NCBI GenBank assembly: GCA_017467535.1
Contig: JAFUST010000004.1
Location: 1 to 42,168, forward strand
Source: Prevotella sp.
Lineage (GTDB): Bacteria; Bacteroidota; Bacteroidia; Bacteroidales; Bacteroidaceae
Length of the DNA stretch: 42,168 nt
Direction: 5' to 3'
The position numbers and the translations under genes are program-made. How positions within the stretch are numbered: the stretch's first letter is position 1; every line of letters starts with the position of its first letter. Under the pieces are notes generated by a model that ran no database searches, was not told where the DNA came from, and saw only the letters and a list, made by a program, of their open reading frames with translations. Positions 17,989 through 26,439 of this stretch are shown here, piece after piece.

Positions 17989-19428
17989 ATGGAACAAATC
18001 TTTAGTTACATCATCCAGTTGGGAGCGTCGGTCATGATGCCGATTCTCTTCACCATCATCGGCCTGTGCATCGGCATGAAGTTCGGCAAATCACTCAAGA
18101 GCGGCCTCTACGTGGGCGTCGGCTTCGTGGGCCTGGGCATCGTGACGGCCCTGCTGACCACCAACTTCAACACACCGCTCGATGCCATCTCGAAAATCTT
18201 CAACCTCGACCTGAAGGTCTTCGACATGGGCTGGCCCGCCGCTGCCGCCGTGGCATACAACACAGCCGTGGGTGCGCTGATCATCCCCATCTGTCTGGGC
18301 ATCAACTTCCTGCTGCTGGTCACCAAGTGCACCCGCACCGTCAACATCGACTTGTGGAACTACTGGCACTTTGCCTTCATCGGTGCTGTGGCCTATTTCG
18401 TGATGGACCAGAGCCTTCTCTGGGGCTATTTCGCCGCTATCTCGTGCTACATCGTCACACTGGTGATGGCCGACCTGACGGCTGACAAGTTCCAGGGTTA
18501 CTATGATAACATGGACGGCATCAGCATCCCGCAGCCTTTCTGCCAGAGTTTTACGCTCTTTGCCATCTGCATCAACTGGCTGCTCGACAAGATTCCCGGC
18601 TTTTCGAAACTCAATATCGATGCTGAGGGACTGAAGCAGAAGTTCGGTGTGCTGGGCGAGCCGCTTGTGCTGGGTGTCATCGTGGGTGCCCTGATTGGTG
18701 CTGCTGCCCATTTCGACCACTTCCAGAACTTTGCCGCCTATGCCGCAGGCTTCGAGTCGACCACCGATGCCGTGATGAGCATCGTCAAGTCGGTGCTCTT
18801 CCTGGGTGTAACCATGGGGGCCGTGATGGAACTCATCCCCCGCATCACCCGCCTCTTCATCGATGGCCTGATGCCCATCTCTGAGAAGACACAAGAGGTG
18901 GTGAAGAAGAAGTTCAACGGCAAGAAGGTCTACATCGGTATGTCGCCGGCACTGGTCATCGGCCACCCCACGACCCTCGTCGTGTCGCTGCTGCTCATCC
19001 CCGTGACGCTCATCCTAGCCATCGCCCTGTCGAAGGCCGGCAACCAGTTCCTGCCGCTGGCATCGTTGGCTGGTATGTTCTACGTCTTCGTGATGGTGCT
19101 GCCTTACACCAAGGGCAACGTGGTGAAGACCTTCATCATCGGCCTTGTAGCCGTGACCATCGGTCTCTACTTCGTCACCGACATGGCACCCGCCTTCACG
19201 CTGGCAGCCAACACCGTCTATGAGGCCACGCAAGACAAGGCCGCCCAGATTCCTGAAGGCTTTGAGGCCGGCGCCATGGACTTTGCCTCCAGCCTCTTCG
19301 GCTATGTCATCTATGCCTGTGTGAAGTATCTCAAGTGGATTGGCATGGGCGTGCTCACGCTGATTACCATTGCCATGGTGGTCTGGAACCGCCTGCGCAT
19401 CGTCAAAGAAGAAAACAACAACAAATAG
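17989..19428 (+). CDS. PTS galactitol-family EIIC permease, orphan
   Basis: A 479-residue integral membrane protein with about ten hydrophobic segments, resembling the galactitol-type EIIC family (GatC): [45 protein letters not shown], and [22 protein letters not shown], the last being the conserved segment around the substrate site. No EIIA, EIIB, EI or HPr gene lies nearby, so it may work as a plain permease rather than a phosphotransferase. It is the first gene of an operon: kduI starts 10 bases later, then an ExuT-like transporter. The context points to a uronate or related pectin-derived sugar acid rather than galactitol; that is inference. Confidence 0.8.
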   Translation: MEQIFSYIIQLGASVMMPILFTIIGLCIGMKFGKSLKSGLYVGVGFVGLGIVTALLTTNFNTPLDAISKIFNLDLKVFDMGWPAAAAVAYNTAVGALIIPICLGINFLLLVTKCTRTVNIDLWNYWHFAFIGAVAYFVMDQSLLWGYFAAISCYIVTLVMADLTADKFQGYYDNMDGISIPQPFCQSFTLFAICINWLLDKIPGFSKLNIDAEGLKQKFGVLGEPLVLGVIVGALIGAAAHFDHFQNFAAYAAGFESTTDAVMSIVKSVLFLGVTMGAVMELIPRITRLFIDGLMPISEKTQEVVKKKFNGKKVYIGMSPALVIGHPTTLVVSLLLIPVTLILAIALSKAGNQFLPLASLAGMFYVFVMVLPYTKGNVVKTFIIGLVAVTIGLYFVTDMAPAFTLAANTVYEATQDKAAQIPEGFEAGAMDFASSLFGYVIYACVKYLKWIGMGVLTLITIAMVVWNRLRIVKEENNNK

Positions 19429-19438
19429 AATACGAACT

Positions 19439-20428
19439 ATGAAGAAAGCAATTCTGAGTTTCGCCCTGATGATGGGCGCGCTGGGCATGCAGGCCCAGCA
19501 GGATGTGAAGTTCCAGACGGCTTGCCATCCTGAGGATGTGAAACACTACGACACACAGACACTGCGTGACCGCTTCGTGATGGAGAAGGTGATGGAGGCC
19601 GACAAGATCCACCTGACCTACAGCCACTACGACCGCTTCATCTTCGGCGGTGCCATGCCTGTAACTAAAGATCTGAAATTGGAGAACTTTCTCGACCTGG
19701 GCCTCGACGTAGACCCCGGTATCAAGGACAAGTATTTCCTCTATAACCGCGAACTCGGCGTGGTGAACTGCGGCGAGGGTGACGGATGGGTCATCGTCGA
19801 CGGCAAGGAGTATGCCCTGTCGCCCAAAGAAGCCCTCTACATTGGCCGCGGTCATATCGGCAAGGACAAAAAAGGCCAGTCAATCGACGTGAACAAGGAG
19901 GTGCTCTTCCGTTCGAAGGATGCCTCGAAGCCTGCCAAGTTCTACCTGAACAGTGCCACCGCCCACCAGCACTACAAGACGCAGTGGATCACCCTCGACG
20001 GCCGTAAGGGCTCGTTGAAGGCTGCCGTCTGGGGCCCCGTTGGCTCGCTGGAGGAGTGCAACAACCGCACCGTCTATAAACTCATCGTCAACGACGTGCT
20101 GGAGGAAGGTCCCTGTCAGTTGCAACTGGGATTGACACAACTCAACCCGGGTGCTGCCTGGAACACTATGCCGCCCCACACCCACGGCCGTCGTATCGAG
20201 GCCTACTACTACTTCAACCTGCCCCAGGAGCAGACCATCGCCCACATCATGGGTGAGCCCCAGGAGAGCCGCGTGGTCTGGCTGCACAACGAGCAGGCCA
20301 TTATGAGCCCCGAGTGGAGCATCCACGCCGCCGCCGGCACCTACTACTACACCTTCATCTGGGGCATGGCTGGCGAGAATCTCTACTACAACGACAAGGA
20401 CAACATTCCCGTCATTGACATCAAATAA
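19439..20428 (+). CDS. kduI: 5-dehydro-4-deoxy-D-glucuronate isomerase with signal peptide (KduI)
   Basis: A 329-residue KduI, which converts 5-keto-4-deoxyuronate (from unsaturated uronates released by pectin and glycosaminoglycan lyases) to 3-deoxy-D-glycero-2,5-hexodiulosonate. The cupin metal site is intact: H247-x-H249-x4-E254 and H296, with the same spacing as the E. coli zinc ligands His196/His198/Glu203/His245. The start [25 protein letters not shown] is a good Sec signal peptide, absent from the cytoplasmic E. coli enzyme (278 residues), so this copy is probably periplasmic. ATG 19439 is preferred over upstream in-frame codons because it gives this peptide and follows the EIIC stop by 10 bases. 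The transporters on both sides would import the product. Confidence 0.9.
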   Translation: MKKAILSFALMMGALGMQAQQDVKFQTACHPEDVKHYDTQTLRDRFVMEKVMEADKIHLTYSHYDRFIFGGAMPVTKDLKLENFLDLGLDVDPGIKDKYFLYNRELGVVNCGEGDGWVIVDGKEYALSPKEALYIGRGHIGKDKKGQSIDVNKEVLFRSKDASKPAKFYLNSATAHQHYKTQWITLDGRKGSLKAAVWGPVGSLEECNNRTVYKLIVNDVLEEGPCQLQLGLTQLNPGAAWNTMPPHTHGRRIEAYYYFNLPQEQTIAHIMGEPQESRVVWLHNEQAIMSPEWSIHAAAGTYYYTFIWGMAGENLYYNDKDNIPVIDIK

Positions 20429-20445
20429 CTAAAAACCATCAGATA

Positions 20446-21900
20446 ATGAATGCTATTCAGAAAACAAAGATGAGCAACTTCCGTTGGGTCATCTGTGCGT
20501 TGCTCTTCCTGGCAACCACTGTCAACTACATGGACCGACAGGTCCTGTCTCTCACGTGGAAAGACTTCATCGCCGTGGACTTCCACTGGACCGATGCTCA
20601 CTATGGCTACATCACGGCTATTTTCTCCGTCTTCTATGCCATTGCCAACCTCTTCGCCGGCAAGTTCATCGACTGGATGGGTACAAAGAAAGGCTACCTG
20701 ATTGCCATCTTCGTATGGTCGACGGGTGCCGTGCTCCATGCCGCCTGCGGATGGGCTACCATGCAGATTGAGGGTTACGAGTCCATAGAAGCCCTGCGAC
20801 TGGTACAGGCAGGCAGCGATGCCGCTGTAGCCATTGCCACCATCTCGGTGTGGCTCTTCCTGTCATGCCGTATGGTACTGGCCCTCGGTGAGGCCGGCAA
20901 CTTCCCCGCCGCCATCAAGGTGACGGCCGAGTACTTCCCCAAGAAAGACCGCGCTTTCGCTACTTCAATCTTCAATAGCGGCGCATCGGTAGGTGCACTG
21001 GCTGCTCCTGCCACCATTCCTCTGCTGGCTCGTGCCTGGGGCTGGGAGATGGCATTCATTATCATCGGTGTGCTGGGCTATGTGTGGATGGGCCTTTGGA
21101 TGTGGCTCTACGAGAAGCCTCACAAGAGCAGCCACGTCAATCAGGCTGAGTTGAACTATATCGAGCAGGACAACGACATCGCCGAGGTGCAGAACAAGCA
21201 GGAGGCACGCGAGGAGAAGACCATTCCGTTCTTCAAGTGCTTCACCTACAAGCAGACATGGTCGTTCATCGTTGGCAAGTTGCTCACCGACGGTGTGTGG
21301 TGGTTCTTCCTGTTCTGGGCTCCCGCCTACTTCAGCGACCAGTATGGCTACACCAGCGACTCTACAATGGGCATCCTGCTCATCCTCACGCTCTATGCCA
21401 TCGTCACCATTCTGTCTATCGGTGGCGGCTACCTGCCCACCTATTTCGTTGAGAAGCGCGGCATGAACCCCTACCTGGGCCGTATGCGTGCCATGCTCAT
21501 CTTCGCCTGCTTCCCCGTGCTGGGTCTGCTGGCTCAGCCTCTGGGTGCCTACAGTGCATGGTGGCCCGCTATCCTGATTGGCCTGCTGGGTGCCGGACAT
21601 CAGGCTTGGTCGGCCAACCTGTTCTCTACCATTGGCGATATGTTCCCCAAGTCTACCATCGGCACCATCACTGGTATCGGCTCAATGGCTGGCGGTCTGG
21701 GCTCGTTTGCCATCAACCTGAGTTCCGGTGAGTTCTTCACTTGGGCTGCCGGTAAGGGCGAAGCCTTCTCATTTATGGGCTTCGACGGCAAGCCTGCTGC
21801 CTACATGATCGTCTTCTCCTTCTGTGCCGTGGCCTACCTCATCGGCTGGTTCATCATGAAGACCCTCGTGCCGAAGTACAAGCCTATCGTAGTGGAATAA
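20446..21900 (+). CDS. MFS hexuronate transporter (ExuT-like)
   Basis: A 484-residue major facilitator protein of the anion:cation symporter/ExuT group: VNYMDRQVLSLT in helix 1, NLFAGKFIDWMGTKKGY as the loop 2-3 motif, ALGEAGNFPAAIKVTAEYFPKKDRAFATSIFNSGASVGA in helices 4-5, and WSANLFSTIGDMFPKSTIGTITGIGSMAGG in helices 10-11. These match ExuT/GudP-type permeases for galacturonate and glucuronate. An insert of ~35 residues after helix 3 (MQIEGYESIEALRLVQAGSD) is common in Bacteroidetes members as far as I know. It lies 17 bases after kduI and 4 bases before a small secreted protein gene, so one operon is likely. Confidence 0.88.
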   Translation: MNAIQKTKMSNFRWVICALLFLATTVNYMDRQVLSLTWKDFIAVDFHWTDAHYGYITAIFSVFYAIANLFAGKFIDWMGTKKGYLIAIFVWSTGAVLHAACGWATMQIEGYESIEALRLVQAGSDAAVAIATISVWLFLSCRMVLALGEAGNFPAAIKVTAEYFPKKDRAFATSIFNSGASVGALAAPATIPLLARAWGWEMAFIIIGVLGYVWMGLWMWLYEKPHKSSHVNQAELNYIEQDNDIAEVQNKQEAREEKTIPFFKCFTYKQTWSFIVGKLLTDGVWWFFLFWAPAYFSDQYGYTSDSTMGILLILTLYAIVTILSIGGGYLPTYFVEKRGMNPYLGRMRAMLIFACFPVLGLLAQPLGAYSAWWPAILIGLLGAGHQAWSANLFSTIGDMFPKSTIGTITGIGSMAGGLGSFAINLSSGEFFTWAAGKGEAFSFMGFDGKPAAYMIVFSFCAVAYLIGWFIMKTLVPKYKPIVVE

Positions 21901-21904
21901 GACA

Positions 21905-22267
21905 ATGAGACAAATTCTGCTGACCCTCTTCATACTGGTACTTTCCTGTCCTGCGGCTATGGCCCAGGACAGCAAGTACTATATGGACAAGGCCAATAGT
22001 TATATGCGGGAGGCTGAGTACTACACAAAGAAAGCGGAAGGCTACGACCGCGATGCGCAGTACTACAACAACAAGGCGCAGGGCTATCTGCGCGATGCCG
22101 AACGCTACTCCCGCAGCAACAAGCCCGACAAGGTGAGCACTTACACCCGTTGGGCCAAGGAGGCCTCAGACAAGGCCACTCTGCGGATGCGGTGGGCCAA
22201 AGAGGCCCGCAGCAAAGCGGAACTGCGCATGAAGTGGGCCCGCGAGGCGATGCAGAAGGCGAGGTGA
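21905..22267 (+). CDS. Small secreted protein of 14-residue helical repeats, unknown function
   Basis: A 120-residue protein with signal peptide MRQILLTLFILVLSCPAAMA (cleavage before QDSKYY). The mature part is two sets of 14-residue repeats. Set A has three units (29-42, 43-56, 57-70) of the form KAxGYxRDAxYYxx. Set B has two full units and a partial one (82-95, 96-109, 110-120) of the form RWAKEAxxKAxLRM. Both are strongly amphipathic, Arg/Lys-rich helices with aligned aromatics. A Cys at position 15 lies within the signal peptide and is not in a convincing lipobox. It starts 4 bases after the ExuT-like gene, so it belongs to the uronate operon and is followed by a strong terminator. I do not recognise the family. 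Confidence 0.7.
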   Translation: MRQILLTLFILVLSCPAAMAQDSKYYMDKANSYMREAEYYTKKAEGYDRDAQYYNNKAQGYLRDAERYSRSNKPDKVSTYTRWAKEASDKATLRMRWAKEARSKAELRMKWAREAMQKAR

Positions 22268-22290
22268 AAAGTAAAAAAGGAAAAAGGAAA

Positions 22291-22331
22291 AACAGGGGTT
22301 CCTGACTTAGTCGAGGAACCCCTGTTTTTTT
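22291..22331. terminator. Bidirectional-capable intrinsic terminator overlapping the nitroreductase 3' end
   Basis: AACAGGGGTTCCT and AGGAACCCCTGTT form a perfect 13-bp stem with a 10-base loop, followed by T7 on the plus strand; A-rich sequence on the left can serve the minus strand. It ends the uronate operon. The loop and right arm encode the last residues and stop codon (QGFLD*) of the convergent nitroreductase. Confidence 0.9.
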
Positions 22332-23047
22332 AGTGTATCGAGGAGCGTCGCCGACATCGCCTCGTTGTCTTTTCGGGTGTAGCGGATGTCCGTAAAGATC
22401 TGGGCGAGAGTCTCCTTGTGGTTGATCTCCACAAAGTGGCGGTTCTCCGGCAGTTGCTCCTTATTATTATAATAGGTGTCAATGTCCTGCGGCGTGTAGT
22501 CGTGGTAGGTCTCGCTGTGTACGAAACTCTCCAGCGGCAGACGGTCGGAGAGAGGAGGCTCCTCGGCAGGCCAGCCTACTGTGAGGGTCGCTACTGGCAT
22601 GACCAACTGAGGCAGGCGGAGCGTGTCGATGATCATCTGCGGCATATAGACGGTGGTGCCCAGATAGCAGTAGCCCAGCCCCTCTTCGTCCATCAGACAA
22701 CAGAGCGTCTGGGTGAAGAGCAGGGCGTCGATGGCTGCGTTCTGATAGGAGAGGAAGTTGTCGTAGCCCGGTTCAGCCTTTCGACAGCGGGCCCACTGGC
22801 TGGTGCGATTGAAGTCGGCGCAAATGGTCAGCACCACAGGGGCCTGGGTCACCATAGGCTGGTTGAAGTGGGCCGGTGCCAGCCGCTGCTTCATTTCGTC
22901 AGAGCGGGTGACGACGACGCTATAGAGTTGCAGGTTGCCCATGGTCTGGGTGCGGGCCGCCTCGTTCATCAGGCGGTTGAGCAGTTCGTCGCTGATTGGG
23001 CGGTCAGCATATTTACGAATGGTACGGCGGGTAAGTAGGTTCTTCAT
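22307..23047 (-). CDS. Nitroreductase family flavoprotein
   Basis: A 246-residue FMN-dependent oxidoreductase of the NfsA/NfrA-like branch: RRTIRKYADRPISDELLNRLMNEAARTQTMGNLQLYSVVVT at the N-terminus holds the FMN-phosphate contacts (RRTxRKY) and the NxQ(L)YS segment. GLGYCYLGTTVYMPQMIIDTLRLP and PVATLTVGWPAEEPPLSDRLPLESFVH complete the family pattern. Such enzymes reduce nitro or quinone substrates with NAD(P)H; the physiological substrate is unknown. Its start ATGA overlaps the stop of the M6 protease gene (4 bases), so the two are translationally coupled. Its 3' end lies in the operon terminator hairpin. Confidence 0.87.
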   Translation of the reverse strand: MKNLLTRRTIRKYADRPISDELLNRLMNEAARTQTMGNLQLYSVVVTRSDEMKQRLAPAHFNQPMVTQAPVVLTICADFNRTSQWARCRKAEPGYDNFLSYQNAAIDALLFTQTLCCLMDEEGLGYCYLGTTVYMPQMIIDTLRLPQLVMPVATLTVGWPAEEPPLSDRLPLESFVHSETYHDYTPQDIDTYYNNKEQLPENRHFVEINHKETLAQIFTDIRYTRKDNEAMSATLLDTLKKQGFLD

Positions 23048-24711
23048 TTTCGAGGTAAGAATTTCTTTTGGTTGCGGATGTAGAGACCTTTGCGTGGCAT
23101 CTGGATACGACGGCCATACAGGTCGAAGAATAGCGTTGAATTAGAGGTAATATGCGCTGAGTGGATGCCGCTGGCGACATCGTCGGCCACGTAGTCGAAG
23201 CGCATGGTGCCGTCGGCATTCTCGGCGATGTTGTGCAGTGAGCCCGGCAGTCGGCGGGTGCCTTGCAGATTGTCGTTGTAGAAGCGGGCGGCGGGCTTCG
23301 AGTTATAGGTCAGGCTGTCTTTCTTGCCGTAGGGGAAGAGGTCGTTCTGCTCGCTGTAATAACTGGGCTTGTTGTCGGCCGTCAGGATGGTCAGTCGCAG
23401 GTGGTCGTTGGCGGGGAAGCCATAGTAAATGCCATCCTCATCTTTCGACTCACTCTCGGTGACAAAGGCATTGGGGATGTTCCACTCCCAGATGTCCTCA
23501 TCGAAGTCCACCTGGGTCACCATCAGTCCGTGGCCGGGCAGTTCTGCGTCCCAGTTGGTCAGTTGGCGGTTCTCCACGATGAAGTATTCGTCGGGATGCC
23601 CATCGTTGTAGATGATGTAGCCTTCCCCACCCTCACTGACGGGCTTCAGGCTGCTCTCGCTGACGCTCTCGGCCGAGAGAGGCGTCAGGTCTATCCATCC
23701 GGCCATCCATTTCTCGTAGGCCGAATAGCCAGCGGGGACAAACGAGTCGCCATTGTAGTTGCCACCACTCATCAGGTCGTAACTGCCCATGGCGTAGTTG
23801 TCGCCCAGCGTGTCGTAGATGTCGGGATAGCCCAGACAGTGGCTGAACTCATGGCAGATGGAGCCGATGCCCTCTATGTGGCCATCTCTGTCTATCTCGT
23901 TGCTGCACGCATAGGTATTGACCATGATGCCGTCCAGCGTCAGGGTCTCGCCCATGGCGTCATAGAGCGTCCACATGTGGGGCCACACCGTGTTGGCCAC
24001 ACTGCTGCCGCCGTCAGCCTCGCCCTTGCCGGCATAGATCACGTAGACCTGGTCGGCCTCGCCGTCACCATCCCAGTCGTAGTCGGCAAAGTCGACCTCG
24101 GCTTCGGCCAGCCTGCAGCCCTCCACGATCATCTCATGGGCTCTCATGTCATAGCCGTCCTCGTCGTTCTCACCATAGTATTTCTGGTTGTTGGACAGCG
24201 TATAGGGCCCCACCACGTCGAAGGCAATCTCAAACAGCCCGCCGCTCTGCGCCCTGAAGTAGTCGGCCACGCTACCCACGAATCCCTCGCTCGTGGTGTA
24301 GTTCTCGGCGTTCATAATCTTCTGGTACTTGGCCTGGTTGTTGGCCGTCTTGAACTTCACGTCAGTGAACTGTGCCAGAATGACCAGTCCGCGCTTCTGC
24401 CCTTTATAAGAGGTATGTTCGCCCATGCTGACAGCCCTTCGCGCTGCACTCGCAGTCTCTCTCACGGCCCGACGGCTGGCAGCCTTCTGCTGCATCCGGG
24501 CCATGTCGGTCTCCTCCAGCCGCTCGCCCTGCCACGACAGCCGGCGACCGTCTTCGGTCAGCCAGTAGTGCAGATGTTCGTCGCCCGTCAATTGGGCCTT
24601 CACTTCAGTACCGTCGGCCAGCGTCAGCACATACCAGCCCCGCTTGGCGGGAATGGCACTGACAGCCAAGCAGATGACCGACAGCAGCGTTGCCATAACA
24701 AGTCTTTTCAT
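23044..24711 (-). CDS. M6-family secreted metalloprotease with T9SS-like tail
   Basis: A 555-residue zinc protease of peptidase family M6 (immune inhibitor A-like). Signal peptide ~1-19 (MKRLVMATLLSVICLAVSA), a pro-region to ~105, then the catalytic domain beginning RGLVILAQFTDVKF. The zinc site is HEFSH-x2-G-x-PD (H287, H291, third ligand D297), with the Met-turn in YDLMSGGNYNG. A Ca-binding-like DYDWDGDGEAD lies at ~210-220. The tail FDLYGRRIQMPRKGLYIRNQKKFL resembles the tail of the two large surface proteins here, suggesting T9SS export. ATG 24711 is chosen because it begins the signal peptide; longer frames run into the -7 promoter box (24738-24745). Confidence 0.88.
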   Translation of the reverse strand: MKRLVMATLLSVICLAVSAIPAKRGWYVLTLADGTEVKAQLTGDEHLHYWLTEDGRRLSWQGERLEETDMARMQQKAASRRAVRETASAARRAVSMGEHTSYKGQKRGLVILAQFTDVKFKTANNQAKYQKIMNAENYTTSEGFVGSVADYFRAQSGGLFEIAFDVVGPYTLSNNQKYYGENDEDGYDMRAHEMIVEGCRLAEAEVDFADYDWDGDGEADQVYVIYAGKGEADGGSSVANTVWPHMWTLYDAMGETLTLDGIMVNTYACSNEIDRDGHIEGIGSICHEFSHCLGYPDIYDTLGDNYAMGSYDLMSGGNYNGDSFVPAGYSAYEKWMAGWIDLTPLSAESVSESSLKPVSEGGEGYIIYNDGHPDEYFIVENRQLTNWDAELPGHGLMVTQVDFDEDIWEWNIPNAFVTESESKDEDGIYYGFPANDHLRLTILTADNKPSYYSEQNDLFPYGKKDSLTYNSKPAARFYNDNLQGTRRLPGSLHNIAENADGTMRFDYVADDVASGIHSAHITSNSTLFFDLYGRRIQMPRKGLYIRNQKKFLPRK

Positions 24712-24737
24712 CTTAAATATGCATTCCTTTTGGGCTG

Positions 24738-24745
24738 CAAAGTTA
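24738..24745 (-). promoter_or_regulatory. Promoter -7 box for the M6 protease/nitroreductase operon
   Basis: CAAAGTTA on the plus strand is TAACTTTG on the minus strand, 26 bases upstream of the ATG at 24711. No clear -33 TTTG. Confidence 0.55.
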
Positions 24746-24787
24746 GTCATTTTATTTGAGATGGAAAAATTTATGCTCCTTTAACGC

Positions 24788-24816
24788 TTGGTTTCCAATT
24801 ATTTTTTGTACTTTTG
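24788..24816 (+). promoter_or_regulatory. Promoter for pta
   Basis: TTGG (24788-24791), then 17 bases, then TACTTTTG (24809-24816); predicted start near 24823 with a leader of ~35 bases before ATG 24859. Confidence 0.6.
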
Positions 24817-24858
24817 CAAGCATATTTATCTTTTAACACGTTAAATCAAAAACATTCT

Positions 24859-25869
24859 ATGGGATTAATTGAACAAATCATTGCGCGTGCCAAGAGTAAC
24901 AAGCAGCGCATCGTGCTCCCCGAAGCAGAAGAGGAGCGCACACTGGAAGCCGCCGACCGCGTGCTGGCCGACGACATTGCAGACCTCATCCTGATTGGTA
25001 ACCCCGAGAAGGTGCACGCCCTGGCCAAGGAGAAGGGCCTCACCCACATCGACAAGGCCACGCTCATCGACCCGCTGAACTACGAGAAGAGCGAGGAACT
25101 GGCCCAACTGCTGCAGAAACTGCGCGAGAAGAAGGGCATGACCATCGAGAAAGCCCGCGAACTGGTGAAGGATCCGCTCTACCTGGGCTGCATGATCATC
25201 AAGACCGAAGGTGCCGACGGTCAGATCTCGGGTGCCCTCTCCACCACCGGCGAGACCCTGCGCCCCGCCCTGCAGATCATCAAGTGCGCCCCCGGCATCA
25301 CCTGCGTCAGCGGTGCTATGCTGATGATTACCGACAAGCCCGAATACGGTGAGAACGGCGTGCTCGTCTTCGGCGACGTGGCCGTGACCCCGATGCCCGA
25401 TGCCAACCAACTCTCTCAGATTGCCGTCTGCACCGCCCAGACCGCCCGCTCGGTGGCCGGATTCCAGGATCCCCGTGTGGCCATGCTGAGTTTCTCCACC
25501 AAGGGCAGTGCCTCTCACGAGGTGGTCGACAAGGTGGTCGAGGCTACGAAACTGGCCAAGGAACTCGATCCGAACCTGAAAATCGACGGCGAGTTGCAGG
25601 CCGATGCCGCCCTGGTTCCCTCCGTGGGCAGCAAGAAGGCTCCCGGCAGCGAGATTGCCGGCAAGGCCAACGTGCTGGTGATGCCGTGTCTCGAGGTGGG
25701 TAATATCGCCTACAAACTGGTGCAGCGTCTCGCAGGTGCCACGGCCATCGGCCCCATCCTACAGGGTATCGCCCGTCCCGTGAACGACCTCTCTCGCGGC
25801 TGCTCCGTCGAGGACATCTACTATCTGGTGGCCATCACCGCCTGCCAGGCTATGGACGCCAAAAAGTGA
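24859..25869 (+). CDS. pta: Phosphate acetyltransferase
   Basis: A 336-residue enzyme for acetyl-CoA + Pi to acetyl-phosphate + CoA, the short Pta form without the N-terminal DRTGG/BioD-like regulatory domain. Landmarks are RIVLPEAEEERTLEAADRVLAD near the start, TEGADGQISGALSTTGETLRPALQIIK, GPILQGIARPVNDLSRGCSVEDI at the C-terminus (phosphate/CoA site) and KIDGELQADAALVPSVGSKKAPGS. A TTG at 24814 is in frame but lies in the promoter; ATG 24859 matches the family start (MGLIEQIIARAK). It is followed not directly by ackA but by an inserted GxxExxY cassette. Confidence 0.95.
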   Translation: MGLIEQIIARAKSNKQRIVLPEAEEERTLEAADRVLADDIADLILIGNPEKVHALAKEKGLTHIDKATLIDPLNYEKSEELAQLLQKLREKKGMTIEKARELVKDPLYLGCMIIKTEGADGQISGALSTTGETLRPALQIIKCAPGITCVSGAMLMITDKPEYGENGVLVFGDVAVTPMPDANQLSQIAVCTAQTARSVAGFQDPRVAMLSFSTKGSASHEVVDKVVEATKLAKELDPNLKIDGELQADAALVPSVGSKKAPGSEIAGKANVLVMPCLEVGNIAYKLVQRLAGATAIGPILQGIARPVNDLSRGCSVEDIYYLVAITACQAMDAKK

Positions 25870-25878
25870 AGATAATCT

Positions 25879-25928
25879 GTACAGAAATTATTTGAAGTAA
25901 TTTAGGACAGGAATCATTTAAGGTAATT
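25879..25928. repeat. 25-bp degenerate repeats next to the left inverted repeat
   Basis: Two degenerate copies (25879-25903, 25904-25928) of the element that begins the left inverted repeat at 25929: each opens with (AGG/TGT)ACAG, then GAAATTATTT-like and TAATT. Together with 25929-25953 they make three tandem units with a 25-bp period. Confidence 0.7.
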
Positions 25929-26423
25929 AGGACAGAAATTATTATAATTAGTATAATTTCTTTATGACACGCTCGGAGTATAAGAGCATCTACGATGTGG
26001 TCGGAGCCGCTCAGGAAGTGCACAAGACGCTGGGGCGGGGATTGGCTGAGCCAATCTACCAGGAGGCGATGGCCATCGAGATGAAAGAGCGCGGCATGAC
26101 GTTTGAACGTGAGAAGCAGTTGAATCTTTATTATAAGGATCATCTCATGGAGAAAACCTACTTTGCCGACTTCTACTACCAGGGCGTGATTGTAGAACTG
26201 AAAGCGGTCGAGTCGATTGCATCCGAGCACCGTTCGCAGTTATTCAACTACATGCGGATCACCCATGTTGACCGCGGTGTGCTGATAAACTTCTGCGAGA
26301 AAAGTCTACGGGCGGAGCGCTATTTGTATATCCCGGAAAGAGACCGGTTTGTCCTGCTGACTCAGGCCAACTATAAGTTCTATATTGACGAAAAATTATA
26401 ATAATTATAATAATTTCTGTCCC
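25929..26423. mobile_element. Compact inverted-repeat cassette carrying a GxxExxY gene
   Basis: The left end (25930-25958: GGACAGAAATTATTATAATT followed by AGTATAATT) is matched by the reverse complement of the right end (26394-26422) at 28 of 29 positions. The enclosed ORF starts 4 bases after the left repeat and its stop codon lies inside the right repeat, so the unit is repeat-gene-repeat with nothing else. It lies between pta and ackA, normally adjacent partners. Mobility is inferred; no transposase is present. Confidence 0.65.
25964..26401 (+). CDS. GxxExxY family protein (PD-(D/E)XK nuclease-like)
   Basis: A 145-residue protein of the GxxExxY family: VVGAAQEVHKTLGRGLAEPIYQEAMAIEM contains the G-x-x-E-x-x-Y signature (GLAEPIY). 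It is followed by the nuclease-fold core F-x-R-E/EREKQLNLYYKD, YFADFYYQGVIVELKAV (D...ELK, matching D-(x)n-E-x-K), and SQLFNYMRITHVDRGVLINF. The D and E-x-K residues are present, so a PD-(D/E)XK active site is plausible. I know of no firm biological function for the family. The gene fills the space between two long inverted repeats and its TAA lies in the right one. Its position splits pta from ackA and no promoter is evident, so it is probably read through from pta. Confidence 0.85.
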   Translation: MTRSEYKSIYDVVGAAQEVHKTLGRGLAEPIYQEAMAIEMKERGMTFEREKQLNLYYKDHLMEKTYFADFYYQGVIVELKAVESIASEHRSQLFNYMRITHVDRGVLINFCEKSLRAERYLYIPERDRFVLLTQANYKFYIDEKL

Positions 26424-26439
26424 TTAAAAAGCAAAGACA

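Noticed and set aside
23263-24759. Plus-strand 498-aa frame opposite the M6 protease
   Set aside because: The opposite strand encodes a complete signal peptide, HEFSH site and tail; the plus frame has no such support.
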